A stretch of 64,000 bases of DNA, from the NCBI GenBank assembly GCA_025506515.1, contig CM046442.1, positions 113,530,825-113,594,824 on the forward strand, in the 5' to 3' direction. Positions 44,181-57,248 of the stretch are shown in pieces. This stretch comes from Flaveria trinervia. Its lineage: Eukaryota; Streptophyta; Magnoliopsida; Asterales; Asteraceae. Position numbers and translations under genes: made by a program. Within the stretch, counting starts at the first letter, position 1. Each line of letters begins with the position of its first letter. Below the pieces are notes generated by a model that saw only the letters and a list, made by a program, of their open reading frames with translations, searched no databases and had not been told where the DNA came from.

Positions 44181-45660
44181 TCATTGTTTAACATTCTTCA
44201 TTAGATCTTCAAATTTCTTGTACTTTTCCTCTCTTGTAACTCCGGCATGTATCTCGAATGCAAAATAGAGTCGTATAACATTTTGAAACTGGAGGGCTTG
44301 TACAATATCCTGCGAGTCATAGAATAGTGGCCACTTGTATAAGGTATATACATCGTCAGCGGACAGTTGGTCAGCCACATAGGGTCAAACACCCGGATAG
44401 TATCCATTTGGCGCTCCTTTTGTAAGACTATGACTGTTTCACCTGTTTTCCAATCGTAGTACCACCACTTGTAGTGTGGAGTGAAGTCCTATGGCATCTC
44501 CCTTAGAGGGATTTTGGACATTGTATGTGGAGGACTCCACTTCAGCACTACCTTAGGCTTTCTAGTAATGGGATCAACTTCAGACCTTCTGATGTACGTC
44601 TTTGGTTGTTGAGGTCTGAATTTACCCACCTGGTGTGGTATTTTTTCTTTAAAGCAGCCTCAAACCAGCCTGACATTTTTCTCGGGTCAACATACAACAA
44701 CTTTAGGCGTGCCAGCTGGTTGAGCTCAAAACCAGGGAGAGTCTTTAAATCGTGTGAATATCTAAAGTACTCTATGCCCTTTTCTCTCTAACTGCATATA
44801 CATTCAGATCCTCAAAATATGCCCATGTAATGATTTTGCGTGACACCTTTTGGTGTTTCTTGACTTTGTATAGCTTGGTGTAGAAATTTGGCTTTTGTGT
44901 AGTGCATAGGCTCGGATCTCAGCAAAACAGGCTGCCCATTCAGCTTTTTTGATGTCAACATCAGCGTCTAAGGCTTGGGCTTGACCCTCATTCTTCTCAG
45001 TATCTTTCTCCATCTGATCCAGCTTGTCAAATGTATCACTGCCGAGAGTATCACCCAAGTTGGGGACTACATTTCCCTCTTGGTCAGTGTATCTGGATAG
45101 TGGTCAGCGGTGACATCCTCAATCTCTATTTCTTCTAAATCGTTGAGCTCATCGTCACTTGTCACTTCAAAAGTAGGCGCATCCTTGACAATCTCATCCG
45201 GGTTTAGCCTGAACATCTCAGCAAGTTGCTCATCAGTCAGGTCATGAATGATTTCTCCTTCTTCGGGAGTATAGCTCACAAACCGTCTGAAAATCCCTTA
45301 CAAATCAAGAATCATTGTGAGTTGAGACTTGATTTACTGAAGGGGAGCAACATCGTATTCGTGTTGCTGAGATGTTTGATTTTTGTCTTGAATGGCCGGC
45401 TTCTCAGCAGGTAGGGCAGAAGATAAAGCTCCTTGGTCTTGATTTCTCTTTGTCAATCTCTCTTGACCCTAAGCTGAGGTAGATGCAGCTGCATCTCCTT
45501 CTTCTTCATCATCATCATTCTGCTTTCCCCTTGTCCCTTGATCTTCACTAGCCTCATCATCATCACTATCATCATCATCCCCCTCTCTTATCTTTAGTGA
45601 CTCATCTTTTGATCCCTTTAATTTGAGCATGATAGTCTTGTTAGAGGCCTCCAACTCCTC
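44181..45660 (-). pseudogene. B3 aORF, C-terminal domains
   Basis: Pieces on the minus strand: 45654-45469 (KTIMLKLKGSKDESLKIRE plus acidic tract), 45279-45067 (YTPEEGEIIHDLTDEQLAEMFRLNPDE, acidic end), 45058-44804 (Asp/Glu/Ala helix) and 44378-44181 (DVYTLYKWPLFYDSQDIVQALQFQN). 44800-44400 is the same domain as 40517-40900 in B1, broken by stops. Confidence 0.75.
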
Positions 45661-45690
45661 TATTGTCTTTGCTGATTGAACATTTTGCTC

Positions 45691-47230
45691 CTAGAGTTGG
45701 GAGATCTGCTGTGGTTGGGTAGCGTTTAGCTCCACAAGCTGACTTAGTTGAGCAGCTTTCTCTTTGTCAGTAGGCAGCAGCTTCAGCACCATACGATTAA
45801 GTGCAGCCAGCTGTTCCTCTACCCCAATGGGGGGTAGAGTGGGTCCTGTGGTGAATGTGTGGTGGGATGATGGTCCTGCTTGGTGGCTGGTGGCGGTAGT
45901 GGTGGCAGTGGTGAATATGGGTGGTGGCATATGAGTGGGTGGTGAAGGGTAGGATGTAGTGGTGGTGGATGAGAGTGTGGTAGTGATAAGTGGTGTGGTA
46001 GTGGTGGTGGTGGTGGCTATGGCAGTGGGAGTAAATGTGGTCAATATGAACCTTGGCCTCTTCCCCTTTTTGCCATAGGGTTGAGCAATTCTCTTCCTCC
46101 TCGAGCCCTTAGACACAGTGGCTCCCCCTTGGCTACTAGGCGGGTTCGGGGTATATGATGGATCTGTATCAGCAACAACAGCATCCCCGGACTCCCTGTG
46201 GTGTCCACCAACCGCCCTAAGACCTCTCTCCGTGGCTACGACCCGGATCCCCACCGTTCGCACCAAAGGCTCTTCATCAAAATCCTCCTCCTCCTCTATC
46301 TGGAAATCAGGGTGAATGGGAGCAGACTCGGGTCCACCCTGATCATCACCTTCTAGATCCACGTCGTGGTAATCATCATCGGAGTCATCGGGTAGAGCAA
46401 TCTGCTCAACATCCAAGTCACTATCGTCGTGGCGCCACTTCCTCCTAGTTGGCGCCACGTAGTCATCCCGCGCCAGATGCCCAAACAAGCTCCTTACCGG
46501 GGGTTTCACCTGCTTGCCCTGGTAAACCTTCATCCACCCAAGTGTAATTTCGTCCATGACCTCTAGAGTCACTGCATCATCACTCTTTTTGGGCAGCGAG
46601 GGTAGCTTTTCGCCGATAATCATCTGGAGGAACTGAGGGTACATGCAGAATTCCTCCTTGCCCTTGGCTTCTAGGTTCTCAACCCAGTAGTTGAAGATCA
46701 TCCTTGAGAAGTTAAAAGGATGATTCAGTACTAGAGCCACGTAGGCAATCTGGATTTGATTAGACAGCTCATCAAATCCTCCCTTCCTCGAGGCAATACA
46801 CTTCCGCAACACATGGGCTAAGTACTTGAGTTGGGGGCACAAGTTGCTCTTGTTGAGCATACCTGCGTTTATGCCCCCCCAGTACTTAGCCCGAAGAAAA
46901 CATCCTCGAACTGTCAACGAATGCAGTCTGGTAGGGCAATCACCATCATCTCCTAACTCTAAGATTGTCCTCAAACCCTCCTCACTGATCTCAATGTCCT
47001 GGCCAAAGATGGAACTCCTAATACGGTGAGACTCTGAGGACCTATCTACAACAACGCTTTCCCAGAAAGCCTACTATATCGATCTATATGGTGTGCACGG
47101 AATGGAGATAGCTCTGAAGATCCTCAATCTCCGTAGAAATGTAATAATGCCCACGAACTCAGACGCGTTCCGGGACGTAATGTCTAGATGAACAATATGT
47201 TGTGCTTTGTGCTCATCGTCCACCAACTCG
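45691..47230 (-). pseudogene. B3 aORF, N-terminal and middle part (long open frame)
   Basis: 45691-46974 is open for 427 codons, the best family-B copy. The first 140 residues hold the conserved block GCFLRAKYWGGINAGMLNKSNLCPQLKYLAHVL, FNFSRMIFNYWVENL and MYPQFLQMII, which align in pattern with the family-A aORF (1959-2864). Then MKVYQGKQVKPPVRSLFGHLARDDYVAPTRRKWRH, an acidic region (about 190-240), KGSRRKRIAQPYGKKGKRPR (nuclear-signal-like, about 285-305), a Thr-rich tract (about 310-360) and a leucine-rich helix. Upstream to about 47230 the homologous N-terminus continues in another frame with two adjacent stops near 47070. No membrane segment seen. Function unknown. Confidence 0.78.
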
Positions 47231-49786
47231 CCATACTGTTATAACACAAGATAGATAACGTTAGAGTGTGTGTAAACGAATGGACAAGGCAACTGAGTCT
47301 GAGTCGTGAGATTGAGCTCATTCGTGCAATTGAGCATGCGACTGGGCTTAGTAGTATCCTATCCTATGCGGTTGAACCAGTCGTGCGACTGAACTCATAC
47401 GCATGGTTCAGTCTTGCGATTGTGCCATTCACCCAGCTCAGTCATGCGATTGAGACATTCGCCCAGCTCAGTCATGCGATTGAGCCATTCGCCCAACTCA
47501 ATCGTGCGATTGAAGTTCATTAGTATGTCCATTCGCGTGACAGTCTGTTTTTCCATTCAAATTCAAATCTTGAGCAAAACTTGATGTTAGACTTTGTGGT
47601 TTGGCTCATTAGACTCGCAATCCTTCCAACTAACATCTAACACATTTTAAGTTAGCAATTTACTTAGTTTTACAGGTTTATTTTGTGAACTAAGTGTCGG
47701 TTCTTCTTAGGGCTCAAATTAAGTCGATTTAGGGGACGATTTGATGAACATTTGAGTGGATAACATCGCACATTACCTGTATAATTAAGATAAATCATTA
47801 GAAGCAACAATAATCAGTCTAGAACACTCAATCTAAATTTTGGTAGCGTAATGGTATGATCGTGCGAAGAGAGAGCGATTGGGGGGTGATAAGTGTCTGC
47901 GACCAACTCCCCCTTATTTATACTAGGGTTTCTTTCAGTTGTGCGACTGAACCTAATCGCACTGTTGATTCATGCAACTGAGGCTCAGTCATGCGACTGG
48001 CTGAGTTGGTCACCTTTAGTCGTGCGACTGGGTTTCTGTCGTGCGACTGACTCATTCGGTCATCTCCATTCGTGCGATTGGTTCATTCTGATGATCCAAT
48101 CGTATGGATTTACCCATGCTTATGGTCCAATTGCACCTCTAGTCCATATGTGTGGTTTAGTCATGCGATTGGGCTCATACGTATGGTCCAATCGTACGAC
48201 TGGTCCATACTCATGGTCTAGTCGTGCGAATGGCTCATACTTATGAGTTTGACCTTATGACCATTCATTCACTTAGCCCTTTTACTTATTGATAAGATAT
48301 TTTGACCATTGATCATCTCAGACATGAGCATTTTAACTTAGAAAAGTATTGATCACCTCAGACGTGATCCTTATAAGAACAAAACAATTGTCACCTCAAA
48401 CGTGACCCTTTTACGTTTGAAAACCCCATTGGTCACCTCAGACGTGACCTTATTAGTGAGTGAATCCCAAATTGACTTCCGATGCGTAGTCCAACGTTTA
48501 ACTACTAAATTAACATAAATTAACTAAATTAAACAATTAGAAATAAAACAAAGCTAAAACATATTTTTGTATTTTTATGTAAGGTAGAAATCCTAAGATA
48601 AGTATCTACCAGATTTTTCTTCCTGGATAGTATAGCATCAGGTTACTTTGATCATAGCTGGAACGATTCATTATGGAATCATACAGGTTTGTCAAATCAT
48701 TTGGGACATTTTACCAAAGTCTTTTGATGCTAGATTCTTGTTTTTATCGAGAGTCATTAGCAAGTTTAGGAAATCATACAAGTGCTGTAAGATACACATA
48801 ATGATTTGGACTTTCAAGAATTGCAGCTCACGATGATTATCAGTATACTTGTCCTCTTAAATTCTTAGATAGATTTTTGACACACATTGGTGATGATTTG
48901 AGGTTTAATTATTTCAATAAGCATTTGTGGATCCCATGCTTATATGGTAATCAACGTTCCTCGGGATATTTTTGAGCGTCTACGGGTATTATACAAGAAG
49001 AAAGTATTCTAAGAGCTTTCAAAGAGATGCTAAGCCTCAGGTCAGTGCCACCGCACAGCAGAGAGGCACAAACAACAATGAATTCTAGAATATTTTGGTT
49101 ATGCTTATCCTCAGGTTAGTGCCTGCGCATAGCAGAGAGGCACACACCCTATCTTCTTGTTTGAGCAATCATTTTTTTTCCACTGATCGTACCAACAACA
49201 TGGGTTATTAGCTTGATTGCACACATTTATGGCGTTGATTTTGCTTGTCACCCCTTATTGGAACTTTGTTGATTGTGTTAACCAGGTATATGACGGGAAC
49301 CCACAGCTTGTTGAACAACTTAGTTTTAGCTTGAATTCACCAATGAGGTCTACTTATCTATTGTGTTGAATCTATCGACACATCATCTAATGAGCTAACA
49401 ACCTCTAGGTCTACTTTCTCTATGCTACCATAGTAGCACACTAGTTTACCTATCATCTTTCCTTTTATTTTGCTTTGACTATTTAGACTTAACTTTGAAT
49501 TTTGCATCATGAGTAGTTAAACCTTTTAAAGTCCCAAATTAATTTGTTCCTGTGTACTATCATTTTCTAAATTTGTTGAATCAGTATCGCAAATTTGATT
49601 TCTTTCCTTTTAGCTAAGCTGTCCTCCTCCCTTATTTTTTAAGTAATTAATAAAAACTACTAAGTTAATACTAGTGTAACCTATTCTCCCCCTAAAATTC
49701 TAAGACCTAAAATGTTTTTGCGCTTAGAATTTTAATAGGCGAATAAATAAAATAAAAAATAAAATAAAAAATGACTCTACTCGTCG
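47231..49786 (-). repeat. B3 post-pol spacer with the same three repeat classes as B1
   Basis: Mirror image of 30177-32753. Motif fields of the TCGTGCGACTGA type at 47280-47530 and 47930-48240. Interrupted palindromes GTCACCTCAGACGTGAC-type at 48311-48329, 48351-48369, about 48389-48406 and 48431-48449. Two GC-rich 35-bp repeats at about 49031-49065 and 49110-49143. No ORF worth reporting. Confidence 0.82.
49685..49693 (-). other. First (internal) polypurine tract of B3
   Basis: AGGGGGAGA on the minus strand about 100 bp after pol, homologous to 30322-30330. Confidence 0.75.
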
Positions 49787-52700
49787 GACTATGTATTTTC
49801 ATCTTCTAGAATCACGTCACATTTCGTTTTCATGCCGTTGACCTCTAATAGATATAAAAATCTTGGTTTATCAAAAGCTTTTGTGTAGAGGTCAGCGCGT
49901 TAAAAGTCTGTATTAATATTAACAACATCGATTAAATTCTTTTCAAAATAATCACGTATAAAATGATATTTAATTCCGATGTGTTTTATCTTAGGATGTT
50001 GGACAGGATTTTTAGTTACGGCTATAGCAGCAAAATTATCAACAAATATAGGAGTGTTAGAGAATTTAAAACTGTAGTCCCGCATTTGCTGTTAAATCCA
50101 TATGATTTGTGAATAGCAGCTTGCAGCAGCAACATATTCAGCTTCACAAGTTGATAGAGCAACCGAGGTCTGCTTCTTAAACTGCCACGTGACTAATCTT
50201 CTCCCAAAGAATTGACATCCTGTTGAAGTTGACTTGTAGTTCATTTCGTAGCTGCCATAATCCGAATCGCTATATGCTGTAAGCTCAAAATCATCATCAT
50301 GAGGATACCACAACCCAAGTTTTGGCGTACCCTTCAGATAACGAAATATCCTTTTGATGCCTATGAGATGGTTGACTTTCGGTTTCGCCTGATATCTAGA
50401 GCAGAGACACGTCGCGTATATGATATCAGGTTGTGAGGCAGTGAGGTACATGAGGGTCCAATCATTCCTCGGTACATAGTGGCATCCACCAGATCACCAT
50501 TTTCGTCAGGTGCTACATCGTGGTTTGTAGTAAGCGGTGTCCCAGCTACCGAAGCATTCTCCATATCAAATAGATTGAGAATATCACTGACATACTTGGT
50601 CTGATGTAGAAATTTCCCCTTTGGTGTCTGATCCACCTGTAACCCGAGAAAGAACTTCATCTCTCCCATGGCACTCATTTCAAATTTAGCTTTCATTACT
50701 GCTTCAAATTCTTTGTATAATGCTTCATTTTTTGAATCGAAGATTATGTCATCAACATAGATCTGAACTAGTAGTAAGTCACCATTCCTTTTTCTTTGAT
50801 GAATAGTGTACAGTCAATCACTCCTCTACGAAAGCTGTGTTTCCCAAGATGAGTCAAGAGTTTTTCATACCATGCTCTAGGGGCTTGGTGGAGCTCGTAG
50901 AGTGCCTTATCCAACTTGTAAACTCTGTCCCGATGATATGGATCCTCAAATCCTTCGGGTTGACTGACATACACTGTCTCCCAGATTTCACCATGAAGAA
51001 ATGCACTCTTTACATCCAGTTGATAAACTTTAATCTTCATGTAAGATGCATAGGCTAGAAAGATACGGATTGCTTCCATTCTTGCCACAGGTGCAAAGAC
51101 TTCATTGTAATCAAAACCCTCGACTTGTCGAAATCCTTGAACTACAAGTCGAGCCTTGTTTCTTATTATGACTCCTTGGTCATCTTTCTTGTATTTGAAG
51201 ACCCATTTTGTGCCAATGACCTTAGCAGCTTTAGGTCTATCCACAGTGTCCATACTCCTAACTTCTTGAATTGAAGAAGTTCTTCTTGCATGGCACTCAC
51301 CCATGCCTCGTTGTTTAGGGCTTCACTAACATATTTTGGCTCAAATTAAGACACAAAACATCAATATGCACCATCGTGAAGATATCCCTTTTCCATCACT
51401 CAGGCATAATTAGCTGAGTATAGCTGATTTCTTATCTATACTCCTGATCTAACATCTCCAATGACATTGTCCAAAGGATGATAAACGTTTAGTCTTGATC
51501 CAGGAGTGGTGGGTACAACTACCTCATTATCCAGATTGTGAACAACAGGATTGGTATCTGAGGCAGTGGGAGTGTGAGGTTCCGAAGTGTCAGAGGCATC
51601 AACATCGGATGCTTGTGTACTTGGCATAGTAGGAACCTGTTCCTCCTGATCCACCAGATCATTTGCCAAGTCCTCGTCATCAGAGGAGGAGTCACTTACC
51701 TCAGGTTCTCCCCTGAAGAACTAGAAGATTCACCTTGTGACGCTGAGGTCGTCGGGTCTAAGGATGGTGTATTTAACACCTCGTACATCATTCTGATTGA
51801 TAACTCATTCTCAAGAGGGGAGAGCGGGATGTTGAAGGACTTAAAGAATCCATTATAATCGAAAAAGAATGAGGGTCCTTTTCCAGCAAGGGGGGTGGTG
51901 TATCTCTGTACATCAACGTTGCACCACACTTCTACTTGACCCATTGAGTCGTTGTAAACTCTCTTATTCGGTATGTTGTATCCTAAGAAAATTCATTCTT
52001 AGGCCTTCTTGCTGAACTTCCCTAACTGAGTTTTCTTCAGCAGTGTACATGGTGCGCCAAATGGCTCGAGGTACTCCAGATTTGGTTTACGTTGTTGGTG
52101 CAACTCATAGCATGTTTTACCGTGACATTTTACCACTAAGAGTCGATTTAGGGTATAACATGCGTTAGCTATTGCCTCGTTCCAAAATTGGATAGGCAGT
52201 TCGAGTCTGCTAACATCATTTAGGCTGTCTCTATCAAGCTTTGATTCTTTCTCTTAGCAACCCTGTTGGAGTGTAGGCACATGTGAACTGGTGCACAATT
52301 CCTTTTTCTTTGTAGAATGCCTCTAGCCATTGGTTCTTGAACTCGGTACTATTGTCTGAGCGAACCTGCCTTACCTTAAGCTTGTAGAGTGACTCCAATG
52401 TAGTAACCAGCTCTTTGAACAATTCAAATGTCTCTGAATTGGATTTTAGAAACATCACCCAAGAAAATCTTGAGTAATCATCCGTAACTACATAGCAGTA
52501 CAAATCGCCGGTAATGCTCTTTGTACTAACTGGGCTAAACAAATCCATGTGAAGGAGCTCAAGAGGCAGGTCAATTGAGTGAAGTTTCTTTGCCTTACGA
52601 GACTTCTTTGTCTGTTTCCCTTTCTTACATGCGACACAAAAATCCGGTAATTGGAAGTTCTTAACATTTACTCCACGCACTAGATCATTCTGGATCAAGT

Positions 52701-53197
52701 GATTCATCTTCCGTGGATTTATGTGTCCCATTCTCCTATACTAGGAGATGGATTCTTTCGTTGTTGCCTTTGACAAGAAACATTGTACATTATGATTGGT
52801 TGTGGAGGCCTTTGATAGGTCCAAGACATACAAATCATTATATCTTAAAGCTGACATTAAAACTTGGTCCTCCGGAATGACATAGTCCTTTTTCAGAACA
52901 TAGCACTTCTTGTTGTATAATACAACCTTGAATTCTTTGTCATATATTTAGGAGACAGAAAGTAACTATTTTGAAGTTGTTGAACATAGTTTACCTTATC
53001 AAACTTCACTTTTTGGTTTCCCACTTCCCCTTGTGCAATGATATAACCTCCTTTATTTCCAGCAAACGAAACATGTCCTCCTTAATTTGTTTGATATTTG
53101 ACAAGAGAGACAGGTTCCCAGTCATATGCCTTGATGCCCCGCTATCAACAATCCAGATATTTGTAGTAGCACTATAGCGGATACCCTGCACATTCAA
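49787..53197 (-). pseudogene. pol: B3 pol (PR-IN-RT-RNaseH), broken
   Basis: Protease site VDSGASRHMTGN intact (53197-53006). GAG-pre-integrase and integrase 52731-52234: MGHINPRKMNHLIQND, CVACKKGK, MDLFSPVSTKS (Gly of LFGP replaced by Ser), VTDDYSRFSWVMF, RSDNSTEFKNQW (Gly after Asp-Asn replaced by Ser), then a frame change before the catalytic Glu motif. Linker 51944-51436. RT 51304-50768 with IGTKWVFKYKKDDQG and YQLDVKSAFLHGEIW; the YVDD segment (about 50748-50762) lies at the break between 50768 and 50696. MGEMKFFLGLQV and YLTASQPDIIYATC follow. RNase H 50451-49900 with YSDSDYGS, STCEAEYVAAASC and VDNFAAIAVT. Confidence 0.88.
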
Positions 53198-53406
53198 AGG
53201 AAATGATTAGTTTAGGTTAGGGACCCAAGCCTTAACTGGCTTGGGTGACCCAGAGGAATCACACATCATAAACTCTACTCACTGTCCATTTGAGGGTGAG
53301 GGCAGATCATTCTTCTTCTTGTTCTCATTATTAGACATTGGACTTGATTTTTCTTTCCATAAGCTAGTTTTCTGTAAGGCTTGTTTGTGATAAACAGACG
53401 GCTGGC

Positions 53407-56026
53407 TTACGGTTTGAAATTTATGTTCACTAATTCTTTTTGGTGGAGTGATAGAACTCCTTTTAGAAGGCCTTGGTTTAGTATCATGAAGTTCATTTTC
53501 ATTCTTGGTGTCTGATAATAAAGACAGTTAGAAGCAATGTGTCCATACTTTCCATAATTATAGCATGATCTACTTTCGACATGTTGGTGGAACTGTTTCT
53601 GTGGGGAAGTGTATGACATAGGTGTGACTTTAGTCTGTTTGGGTTTGGACACTTCTTGTTTAGATGTTTTATCTTCTATAACAAAATTCATTGTTTGAAC
53701 ATTTTTAACATCTTTACTCTTTTGTTTATTTGGACTAAGACATGGTGCACGTGGTTGGTTAACTTGTTTGATCTTTTTGGGTTCAGAATTAGACATGTTA
53801 GAACCTGAATTTACCTTAATCTTTTCAAATTTCTCATTCAAATTAACAATAGGCAGCTTACCTTTAGATTTGAAAGTGGCCTCCTTCTGTTTAGAGATAG
53901 ATTCCACCGATTTACTCGTGCAATCTGGATCACTAACTAGAGGAGTGGATACCACATGATCCTTGATTGGATTGTAATTTATTGGTCTACATTTAGCATT
54001 CATCAAGGTCTCATGTGGTGGTGGAACCACTTTGTAACCCAAACCCTCCCCATTGTTGCGTTCTTTCACTAAGTGCTGGACTATGTGAGAAGAACCGGTC
54101 AAACTATGCAGTTTTTGTCTTAATGAATTTACTTCGACTTCCAAAACTGCTTTTTCTTTCTTAGTTTCTTCTAGGGAGTTTAAATAGAACTTTATGTCAT
54201 TTTCTTGGTTAAAAGAAACAACTTCGGTTTCCCTTAGTTGTTTATTTAAAAATTCTATTTTCTCTTTATAACTATGCTTATTTTGATTTAAAATCTGGTT
54301 TACTAGTGTGCATAGTTGTAAGTCATTTACTAAGCTATCATTGTGATCTAATAACCTAGAAAATTTTGAGTTTATGCTTTCTCTAAATTTATTACATTCA
54401 TTACAGGCATGACTATCAAAAAGTTGGTCTTTGGTACTTACCTGAGAAGGTTCGGTTGAATCAGCCATCATAGCAGAGTTTGACTGTTTGGGTGCTGGTG
54501 ATTCTGAACATGTTGTTTAGAGACCTTCTTCATTCAGGTGATCAACCACATTTGCAGCTTCTTCATTATTCGACATCACGAGTTCCACTGCTATATCACC
54601 TTCGCTTGCAGAGTCGTCATCCAAACCCTCAACACACGCAATGTTGGATTCTCCTGGAGATACAAAACGAAAGGTCCAATCTTGCCCTTCGTCGTCTTGT
54701 GTAGTCAAGGCCTTTGTGTCCTTGTTTGAAGGGGTAGCACCATTTGTGTATTTTTCTTGACGATTGAGGGTTGAGAATGGATTCCCATTACCTGTCTTCT
54801 TGGGCTTAACACATTCACGCTTGAAGTGCCCCTTTTCTCCATAGTTAAAACAGGTAACTTTGGTTTTATCAAAACCAAAAGTAGTGTCTTTGGTGGCTAT
54901 CAAATTTTGTCCCATCTTTTTCACAAACTTCTTTTCCCTCCGGACAGCACTAGCCAATGCCCACATGATATCCATTCTTTCAACTTTAGTTTCATCTACC
55001 TGCTCGTAGTCTTCATCGAGGAGATGGCAGTTTCCAATCTTCCCCGCAACTAGACCAACATAGGAGTGAACTACAGTTGCTAGGAGATTCATATGCTCCT
55101 TTGCCACCTCTATAGTAACATTACCGAGATTCTCAGTCTTCAATTTCATAGTATTTGCTTCACGTGCTATATATTGGGTGCAAGATGACCTTGACGTGTT
55201 AGAACCTGAAGTAGTGGCTTGAGAACGAGCGGTTGAACTGGACACGAATGCCGTTTGAAGTGGTGCTCCTGAACTTTTTGGAGTGGTTGATGAGTTATAA
55301 AGTGACGGGTTCTGATCATATGATCCTTTTTGGGACCTGTACTTCATTCTCAACTCTTCCTCTCTCAGCTTCAAAATGAAATCGTTAATATCCAACTTTG
55401 CTAGCATATCATTCTGTCTTAGATTTGACACAAACGAAACCCACTTCTCAGGCAAGCCATCTGCAAAACTCGACACCTTGTCTTCCATGGACGTGGTTAC
55501 TCCATGAGTGTGCAGCTCACTCATCAAGTGGTAGAAACGGCCGATGATGTCATCCAGTCTCTCTTTTCCTATCGAAGAGAAGTTATCAAACTCCTTGAAA
55601 GCAGTTGCCTTTAATGCCTTCAACGTCGCATTCCCATCATACCGTTTTTCCAGAGCCTCCCATAACTTCTTGGCTTGTTTGTTCTCAGAAACTGATGGAA
55701 TATATCCTTAGGAATTGACTGAGCCAACAAAGCATATACCTTCTTCTCTGCATTGTACTTCACCTTCTGGCTATCAGTCATGCCGCCCAGAGTAAGTTTG
55801 ACGCCATCAGCACCAACCGACATACTATAACCAGTCTCGATTGATTCCCACAGATTAGGATCAACACCATTTAGATAATTTTGAACCTTTGCTTCCATTA
55901 TGGGTAATCGTCTAACGTGATAAGCTTAGGTGGCTTATTGTGATTCCCAATCTCATTTTCCAGAAGTAACAGGTTCTGGATACGCGAGTCCCTACCTGCA
56001 GTAAACGCAGAGTACTGATTTTCCAT
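53407..56026 (-). pseudogene. gag: B3 gag, broken, two zinc knuckles
   Basis: ATG 56026 by homology (MENQYSAFTAGRDS). Pieces: 55898-55620; 55623-54517 (368 codons, with LDDIIGRFYHLMSELHTHGV, LPEKWVSFVSNLRQN and knuckle CFNYGEKGHFKREC, second Cys lost); 54471-53407 (354 codons, coiled-coil and Lys-rich, with second knuckle CYNYGKYGHIASNC, also one Cys lost). It has a single copy of the 22-bp segment that is expanded in B1. Confidence 0.88.
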
Positions 56027-56508
56027 TTCATTAAACTTTGAAAGTTAGAACAAAACTGTTTCACTGGTGCAAATGGAGAGATGCGATTGGGTCAATCGTG
56101 CGGATGGACTAATGCGGATGAATCAATCGTGCGATTGAACCAATGCGGATGAGTCAATCGTGCGATTGAACAAGGGCGGATGGACAATGCGAATGGGGTG
56201 TTCAGTCGTACGAATGGATGGGCGACTGAGTTCAATCGTACATATGGGAGGTGTGATTGAGTTCAGTCGTGCGATTGAGCCAATCGTGCGACTGAGGCTG
56301 CTGGATTTGAAAATTCGAAGGTTTTTGGTACTTTGACACAAAAATACAAATTTTCACGTACCCTAATCTGCCGTAGGGCGAAAAACGTGAATTTTTAGAT
56401 CCGTAGACGTCGAAAACACGATTTTATTCAAACGGATGGTGTTTTTGAATGAAAAAACGTGATTTCTACACCAAAACGATCGAATCACACGCAAAATCAA
56501 GAGCCAAA
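56027..56508 (-). repeat. B3 leader with TCGTGCGATTGA array
   Basis: Motif array at 56060-56300 next to gag, unique sequence towards the PBS. Same layout as the B1 and B2 leaders. Confidence 0.8.
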
Positions 56509-56520
56509 GCTCTCATACCA
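56509..56520 (-). other. Primer-binding site of B3, one mismatch
   Basis: TGGTATGAGAGC on the minus strand. One base differs from TGGTATCAGAGC. Confidence 0.85.
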
Positions 56521-56522
56521 CT

Positions 56523-57248
56523 TGTTAGGACCTTTTACGTACGGAGTACTAATTGATTCTACGTGTATACCAACTCAAATAGTGTGGAATCCTATTTGAT
56601 TGGCGATCCAATCAGGGAGAACACAGTTTAGATCAATCTAACAAATAATGAAACATTAAGAATGATTAGAGAACGATCAACTACGATCTATGAACTTGGA
56701 ACAGGTTTTCTTGAGTCTCTGGACGGCTAGGGTATGATTATGTGCGTAGGTATTCGAATTGTTACATTTTTCCATGAATTAGGTGGTATTTATAGGTTAG
56801 GGTCTTCCAATCATACGACTGAATCATGCGGCACGACTGAACCATGCGATTGATCCATCCGCACGACTGAAGGTCCAGTCGTGCGACTGAGTCAATCTTA
56901 TGTCTCAATCGGGCGACTGATCCAGTCTCCTGGTTCAGTCGTACGACTGGTCCATTAGCATGAAGTATTCATGCGTATGGTCCATTAGCATGGTCCATTC
57001 GAATGAGGACTTCACACGATTAAGTTTGAACATGTTTCTCAATCATTATTAACTAAGAATTATTGTCAACAACCACAAACCTATATAGTTAGTTTACTAT
57101 AAGTTATCACATAATAAACAATGAAATATTAAACATTATAAGCATCAACCACACTTTGTATTTCATTCAAACCCATTCAATTACATATATGTAAGACATG
57201 ATAGACATTTGGCATTAAGCTCCTAAATTAGATACATATATATCAACA
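56523..57248 (-). repeat. 5' LTR of B3 (726 bp)
   Basis: On the minus strand TGTTGATATATATG...GTCCTAACA next to the PBS. Motif array at about 56810-57010. Collinear with 43419-44155. Confidence 0.93.

Larger units (their letters stand above)
43419..57248 (-). mobile_element. Full-length family-B Sirevirus B3 (13.8 kb)
   Basis: Minus strand, 5' LTR 56523-57248, 3' LTR 43419-44155, with all family-B parts in order. It has no large internal insertion, so it gives the true size of the family. It lies 1.6 kb from B1 in the opposite orientation. All genes carry breaks. Confidence 0.93.

Noticed and set aside
45691..46974. 427-codon ORF as an intact host gene
   Set aside because: It is homologous and collinear with the B1 aORF, inside B3 between the spacer and the terminal PPT.
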